In this document: positions 58,038 through 64,000 of the stretch, piece by piece | Layout: the number at the start of each line of letters is the position of its first letter | How positions within the stretch are numbered: position 1 is the first letter of the stretch | From: Wyeomyia smithii | Taxonomy: Eukaryota > Arthropoda > Insecta > Diptera > Culicidae | Assembly: GCF_029784165.1 (NCBI RefSeq) | Contig: NC_073695.1 | Coordinates: 215,129,493-215,193,492 of the forward strand | Direction: 5' to 3' | DNA length: 64,000 bases | Notes under the pieces: model-generated | The model's database searches: none | Seen by the model: the letters and a program-made list of their open reading frames with translations, nothing else | What the model was told of the DNA's origin: nothing | Position numbers and translations under genes: made by a program

Positions 58038-58860
58038 TTTGGAATACAAAGTTTGGAATTCTGAAAAAAAAATTAAATTAAAAGTTGGAGTTAAAAATTC
58101 CTTTCCTTGGGTACCGAATTTCGAATATGATATTCAAAAATTTGACTCTGGAATTTTGAATTTTGTGGAATTGTGTTTTGAATTTAGACCTTAAATTTTG
58201 GAGTTGGAATTTTGAATTAAAAATTTAGGATTTGGAATCGTAACTGTATAATTTGTAAATCGGAACTAAAAAAAAAAAATTTTTATAATACAGGAATTTC
58301 TCATTATAACTTAACCTACCTTACAACGTAACCTCTTTATAATGTTAATCGATATAACGTAATACATATGTTACTCCATATAACGTAACTTTTAATTTAG
58401 CATGTGGATTTTTATATTATGGACTTGGAATTCTTGAAGGTTGCCGTTGCAATTTTTCGCAATTTTAATTTAGTATTTTGAAATTTGAAATTAAAGTTTC
58501 GAACTAAGCGTTTAAGTTTTATCATTTGGAGATTGGAGGCATGCATATAGTTTGTGTTAATTCTAAATGAAGAATTTTGGGCTTTGAATATTGAAACAAA
58601 AATTTTGGGTTTAAATATGGAATTCTGGATTTCGCATTTGGAATTTGAATTTATTAAAAATTTAATCGATATTCAAAACATGACCATTCTTTTATGTTGA
58701 AGTTAAGTTTAAAATTTTGAGTTTGAAATTTATTATTTGAAAATGCAAACTTTCTGTTTAGAATTTGTATTATGTGTTATTCGTTTTTCAGATTATTAAA
58801 TTTAGTATTTCGAGTTTCGAGCTTCGGAATTTGATTTTAATATTTTTATTATCCATTGAA
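58038..58860 (+). repeat. Degenerate TTTGGAATT-type tract
   Basis: AT-rich, with TTTTGAATT, TTTGGAATT and TTGAAATT words at irregular spacing, like the decayed tract at 15100-15300. 58288-58390 carries ATATAACGTAAC words seen near the ends of the pogo-like element at 15307-16388, so a fragment of that family may lie here. Confidence 0.5.
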
Positions 58861-61800
58861 CGAAGCTCAAAACTGTCATACTAATCTTTCTAATGCTAGT
58901 AATTAATGCTCAGAGTCGGCCAAATACATCTTTTATCTTCCTGAGAAAGTGAACGTTTTGACACCCACCGCGTTCTCGTTTTTCTACGAAGCACCCACGA
59001 AGATCCGATAAACTGTCAGAACAAGAACAACGCTAACCGCGTGAAAGTTGAAAGGCCCCATCCAGGGCATGAGCTCAGCAACATAGCTGAAACCCGATAT
59101 ACCTGTTTTCCTGGCCAGAGTTTGAGTTTTTTTTTTCTCGTTTTGACGAAACCCTTTTGCTGCGAGGGATACGGTCAGAGACAGGGCCTCTACATAAAAC
59201 CGTCAGTGGCGGTGGTAATTTGTAGGCAAACTAAAACACTTTTAGTTCGGCTCGGGCACACCTGCGTATATGACTTCCCCTATGGTGAGGAGAGAAGTTT
59301 TTTTTAATCGAAGAACAGCCATAAATCGGTGTGTGGTACAGAGCAAGAAAAGTAAATGTTTACCTCCGGATAACGATTATTTTATCCAAACACAAAACTA
59401 TTGAAAATGGAAACCCGTGAATTTGCCTGCCACATTTCTGACTTTGTGCGCCGTTTAGAGGTAGAGGTGTGTGGTGCAAAAGCAGTGATTGTGTTATTCT
59501 AAAGGATAACTAAAGGCTTGAAAAGATTATCACTGTGTCTTTGCTCAGCAAGACAAGAAACAAGTGTCGACAGTCGATAGATCATTAAAGACTAGTGATG
59601 ACTTTGACATTAAGTTAAATTCGAAATCACGGTGATTCTGGGAATTGCTTTCCATGCTAAGAACCACAAAAACAGTGCATGGGTTTTTTTAATGAAACAC
59701 ACAGTGAAAAGGTGAAATTAATGATGCATACATTCGAGAATTTGTTTATTTAATGGGCGGTATTTCTTCCGAAGTGCGAACTAAAACTTATGATAATTGG
59801 CTCGTTTGATGCAGATTATTTTTTACCAATTAATCTCACTCTGGTTGAGAATAGCATTCCTGTTTTTTTTATTTATTTGAACAAGAAAAAATTAGCAGAT
59901 CATAAAAAAGTATTAGTTGATCAGTATCGAACGAAGAGAAAGCTACCGAAAAATTCTTCGAAACAAAAAATATGCAATCATTGCCTCTGGCCAAATAAAA
60001 AAGACCCTACTGAGACAAACGATAAAATGTGACAATAAAATACTTTTACCGAAAGCACCGATAGTATCAGAAAAGCGATTTTCCTTCCATCAGTTGCCCG
60101 GGGCATTCGACACTCGTACGTCGTTGGTTTGAACTTTTTGCTTCCACTGTTACTGGCTGCACGTATCGTAAAAGTCCTTCTGGGTCATCCGAAGTTGATC
60201 AGTGACAGACGGTAAACGCTTTAATGTGTCTCCTACCCGCGGTGCGATGCGCCTGGATATCGATATCTGAAGGAAGCCGTCTTCCTCTGTTCGGACCAAA
60301 ATCCGGCCAACCCTCTGTCCGCTGATGTTACCTACACCGAGCAAGAAGTGATGCAGAACGATACAGAACCATCAGCACCACGATGCTGCTTGGAAGGCAC
60401 ACAAGCAAAAAAAAAGAGATGCCAAAAAGATGAACTGCGGATTGAATTGCACTTTTCGAGGATGGATGAAGAGAAAAGACTAACCCGCGCGCTCTGCAAT
60501 GCCATGACCGACGACCTTTTTTCAGACTGGCAATCAGCTACCGTGGAACGTGGAAGTCAGTCACTGCAGCAATCTCTCTGAATCGAAACAAAAAATAAAA
60601 AAAATAAGCAAAAAGATCGACCGTATCCAACAATTGTCATTGTCAACCGACAGGCCAACAGATTTGGCAGCCAGCCAGAGCAATTCATTCGGCAAAAGTG
60701 GTAAATCGATATTTTTTGATCTGACAGGCACACAGCGCTGGCATTCCTCGGTTCAGTGTAGGGAATCTTGTGTGCCAAATGGTTTGAAGTCAAAGACAGG
60801 GGGCGGTAAAAAAAGGATACTGTAAATGATACTTTCTTCGGTAGTCGAGCTCTATTTAGTTTACATTTCCAGCAGCAGTTTTGTCAAACTAATTACTGCT
60901 GTACCCGATGACACCGATGCGATGCCAAACTACGTGCAATAGTTTTTTGTACTGCCAAATTACGATAAGAATTTCTTAGTGGAAGCAATTGCTGTTTATT
61001 TGTTGATTTATTGTTCGATTTTTGTGCTGGTAAATTTGTTTAGTAGAAATATGTTCAATCAAATTAAACTCAAAATGAGATGCCAAAACCATACCAACTT
61101 TTAAAACATCCTAGAGGAATTATGTTTTTAGGTACCAGAAAGTTTTCGGAAGACTACAACACCATTAAAAATAATTTAAGAGCGAAAATGTCTCTGAGCA
61201 CACAATACCACAATTGAAAATCTACACAGTTAAAGGCACTCAAGCTGAATAATTTATTAAGCATACTGGACACAACCAGAATAGCGTGCTCGCAATCTTT
61301 ATTAAGCTGGCCGTTATGAGAGAAGGTAGTATCTTAGACATGACAAAATTATTGACGTAGGAGTACGCAAATTGTTATTCATTGCACTCTTTAGTGATAT
61401 TTGTGGTGGTCATGAAAGGATCGTTTGTACGGTTAATGAGGACGTAAAAAAGTTGAATTATATACAAAATATTTTAATTAGATTTCGACCGAGATTTTCT
61501 ATACTCTGCTAGAAAATCGTAAAGAAAAAAGAATTGAGCAAAGCCTTGGTACTACATTTCGTATCGGAATTCCACCTTCTATTTATTATACGCAGCAATT
61601 GTGGGGCTAGCGCTACTGACACCAACTGTTTCTCCCGAACCGGGATTCGATTATTTGGCTTATTTGGCCCGCATCGTACTTCGAGAGACCAGTTAGGAGT
61701 TTGAGAAATAAAATTACACTTCATTAAAATAATAGGCTCAAGAAAGGTTTGTATATCACGGCTGCCAACACCGAACAAATTTGATTTTCCGCCAAACTGA

Positions 61801-61984
61801 ACTTGGTTGAATTTCAACTAATCATTTTTTGATGAAAAAAATAGAGAAACAAGAAATTTAAAATCAACAAGTACTCTATATTATAAATACTTTAAAATTT
61901 ATTAATATAACTCCTGTTATCCAGTTTAAACAGTGGAGATAATAATCTGTGTATAGCAAAATAATTGAAAATAAAATGCGAAAT
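58861..61984. other. Unique sequence, no recognised gene
   Basis: The 59040-60830 part is GC-richer and has several short frames in series: 59041-59307, 60348-60581 (77 codons from ATG, charged, MDEEKRLTRALCNAMTDDLF) and 60550-60825 on the plus strand, and 60150-60344 on the minus. None shows a known domain and none extends across its neighbours. TGACGTAGGAGTAC at 61353-61366 resembles the end motif of the 26474-28762 insert. Confidence 0.3.
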
Positions 61985-64000
61985 TTTTGTTTTTTTTCTT
62001 CATCTATAGTTTATTTGACACGGCACAAATACAATTCAATGTTTAACGGCGCCAATTATATCTAGTAGCTTACTTTCTAAAGTATCTTAATAACTAAAAG
62101 CAAATTTTTTATCCTCGCTGCCGACTACGAGCTGAATATTTTGCATTAAAAGCACAGGTTTGCTGTTTGATGGTTTTCATTGCCATAGGTAAGCAGCATA
62201 TTAAATTTGTTCCGCTGCTGGGCCAAGATATTACGGACTGGCATATTGGGTTGTTTCCATCGGGCCTTGAGAGTATCGTGCGGGTCTGATTGCTGTTTCC
62301 GGATCCGGGGTCTTAACGTGTTCTTGTCGTTAGGCTGGATGCAGGCGGAAGGGGGTAGGACTAAACTGGGGCGTGGATGGATTTCAGGAAAACGTATATA
62401 AGGGACATGTAGGATAGGTCACGGCTCGCCAAGACATCACGAACAGGAACAGCCGACTGCCTACCTTCGGCCTGCAGGGAAGCTATTAATTTAGACCTGG
62501 CGTCACGGTGTACAGGGCATGACCAAACAACGTGCTCTATGTCGTGATAACCTTCACCACAGGCACAGATACCACTCTCCCCGAGCCCAACACGACGGAG
62601 ATGCGCGTCAAATCTATAGTGATTGGACATAAGCCGGGACATCACGCAAATGAAATCCCGACTTACATCCAACCCCTTGAACCACGGGTTCGTCGATACC
62701 TTGGGGATTATGGAATGTAACCACCTTCCCAGTTCCCCCTTGGTCCAAGAATTTTGCCAACTGATGATCGTATTCTGACGTACAAATGCAAAAAATTCAT
62801 TAAAGGCAATTGGTCTTTCATAAATATCACCGTTTGTTGCGCCCACCTTAGCCAAAGAGTCCGCTTTCTCATTACCCGGTATCGAGCAGTGAGAAGGGAC
62901 CCACGCTAAGGTAATCTGAGTAGATTTTTCGGATAAAGCACTCAGATGTTCCCGTATTTTCCCCAGGAAATACGGAGAGTGCTTAACATCTTTCATCGAT
63001 CGGAGAGCCTCAATGGAACTGAGACTGTCCGTAAAGATGAAATAATGGTCCGTGGGCATTTTTTCGATAATCCCTAGGGTGTACTGAATTGCAGCTAATT
63101 CTGCGACGTAAACAGAAGCAGGATTATCGAGCTTATGGGAGACGGTTAAATTGTTATTGAAGATACCGAAGCCAGTGGACCCATCAAGAAGTGATCCGTC
63201 AGTGTAGAACACATTGTTGCAGTTGATATTTCGATATTTATTGGAAAAATTTTTGGGGATCTGCTGCACGCGTAAATGATCCGGGATTCCACGAGTTTCT
63301 TCTATCATGGATGTATCGAAAAACACAGTAGAATCAGAAGTATTTGATAAGTCGACACGATTTGGAATATTCGAAGAAGGGTTAATATTTTGGGACATGT
63401 GATTGAAATACAATGTCATAAAACGGGTTTGAGAATTAAGTTCGATTAACCTTTCAAAATTTTCAATCACGGGACGGTTCAAGCCCTCACATTTGATTAG
63501 AATACGAGAAGACAGGCTCCAGAAGCGGTTTTTCAATGGTAGTACTCCAGCTAAGACCTCCAAACTCATCGTATGGGTCGATTGCATGCAACCCAAGGCG
63601 ATACGCAAACAACGATATTGTATTCGCTCCAGTTTGATCAAATGTGTGTTTGCTGCGGAGCGGAAGCAGTAACACCCGTACTCAATAACAGACAATATCG
63701 TTGTTTGGTGAAGCCTAATAAGGTCTCCTGGGTGGGCACCCCACCATTGTCCGGTTATTGTACGAAGAAAATTCACTCTTTGTTGACATTTTTTCATCAG
63801 ATACCTCACGTGACAACCCCAGGTGCCTTTGGAGTCGAACCAGACACCAAGATATTTGTGTACCAAAACCTGAGAAATCGTTTTACCCATTAATTGTGTT
63901 TGAAGCTGAGCAGGTTCATGCTTCCTAGAAAAAACTACTATCTCAGTCTTCTCCGGAGAGAATTCGATACCTAGCTGTAAAGCCCAAGCAGACAAATTGT
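61985..64000 (-). mobile_element. RNase H LINE (I/LOA-like), copy 2, open
   Basis: Minus-strand element; the A-rich 3' end lies at about 61985-62000, and the 5' part continues beyond the window. The 3' region (62000-62360) matches copy 1 (45065-45440). It carries the coding frame described separately. Confidence 0.92.
62361..64000 (-). CDS. LINE polyprotein C-terminus: RT thumb, RNase H
   Basis: Uninterrupted frame of about 546 codons to a TAG at 62361-62363, open at the window edge. Visible in order: the end of the RT palm/thumb (LGIEFSPEKTEIVVFSRK, YLGVWFDSKGTWG), the connection region (MSLEVLAGVLPLKNRFW), RNase H with all acidic residues (FYTDGS, AELAAI, FTDSLSS, NEKADSLAKV) and WVPSHCSIPGNEKAD, and a C-terminal CACGEGYHDIEHVVWSC motif with CX1C...H...C spacing. 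No stop or shift is present, unlike copy 1, so the element may be complete and recently active. The RT catalytic box lies outside the window. RNase H places it in the I/LOA/R1-like group; the exact clade is not certain. Confidence 0.93.
   Translation of the reverse strand, partial: NLSAWALQLGIEFSPEKTEIVVFSRKHEPAQLQTQLMGKTISQVLVHKYLGVWFDSKGTWGCHVRYLMKKCQQRVNFLRTITGQWWGAHPGDLIRLHQTTILSVIEYGCYCFRSAANTHLIKLERIQYRCLRIALGCMQSTHTMSLEVLAGVLPLKNRFWSLSSRILIKCEGLNRPVIENFERLIELNSQTRFMTLYFNHMSQNINPSSNIPNRVDLSNTSDSTVFFDTSMIEETRGIPDHLRVQQIPKNFSNKYRNINCNNVFYTDGSLLDGSTGFGIFNNNLTVSHKLDNPASVYVAELAAIQYTLGIIEKMPTDHYFIFTDSLSSIEALRSMKDVKHSPYFLGKIREHLSALSEKSTQITLAWVPSHCSIPGNEKADSLAKVGATNGDIYERPIAFNEFFAFVRQNTIISWQNSWTKGELGRWLHSIIPKVSTNPWFKGLDVSRDFICVMSRLMSNHYRFDAHLRRVGLGESGICACGEGYHDIEHVVWSCPVHRDARSKLIASLQAEGRQSAVPVRDVLASRDLSYMSLIYVFLKSIHAPV

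Noticed and set aside
63573..63893. Plus-strand 106-codon frame
   Set aside because: Antisense shadow of the RNase H LINE polyprotein.

Overview
The window reads as repeat-rich, non-genic or heterochromatin-like DNA from a dipteran, most likely a culicine mosquito. The evidence for this is the mix of non-LTR retrotransposon types (RTE-like, Jockey-like, CR1/L2-like and RNase H-bearing I/LOA-like), two tRNA-derived SINE copies with a layout like mosquito Feilai-type SINEs, many MITEs, and Helitrons with the A|T insertion rule. The species call is inference. I recognised no host protein-coding gene and no functional RNA gene. Most open frames here are satellite, shadow or decayed transposon sequence.

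Layout. 190-459 is a small MITE. 472-2530 is a 7-bp satellite (GTAAAAA, then GTTAAAA). 2541-12576 is a 10-kb unit bounded by two ~0.82-kb inverted arms whose outer tips are a hexamer repeat. It contains several nested MITEs and a 1.3-kb GTTTAAA array, and is followed outside by a 2.4-kb array of the same heptamer (12577-15003). 15307-16388 is a pogo-like element. 16.7-19.4 kb is mostly unique sequence with one GC-rich island. 19468-20355 is a TA-flanked MITE. 20.7-24.2 kb holds two decayed LINEs and an orphan gag piece. 26069-29320 is a TA-flanked element split by a 2.3-kb insert. 29444-30624 is a hAT element with a perfect 8-bp target duplication that has a truncated LINE inside. 34540-38645 is a pair of Helitrons joined head to tail. 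39236-42075 is an RTE-type LINE. 43074-45450 is a (TA)n tract followed by an RNase H LINE fragment. 45480-49529 is a Jockey-type LINE interrupted by a SINE and cut by a 500-N assembly gap (49530-50029). 52475-58037 is a run of neighbouring DNA transposons (TA-flanked MITEs, a SINE, a Helitron). 61985-64000 is a second, still open copy of the RNase H LINE, running off the right edge.

How the parts relate. The region is a nest of insertions, and duplicate copies within the window allow empty and filled states to be compared (26069-29320 with 52475-53427; 19468-20355 with 54456-55319; the two SINEs; the two RNase H LINEs). The strongest unusual signals are the head-to-tail Helitron pair with a seamless CTAG|TC junction, and the 10-kb inverted-repeat unit tied to a family of satellites that keep a 7-bp period while the base sequence changes.
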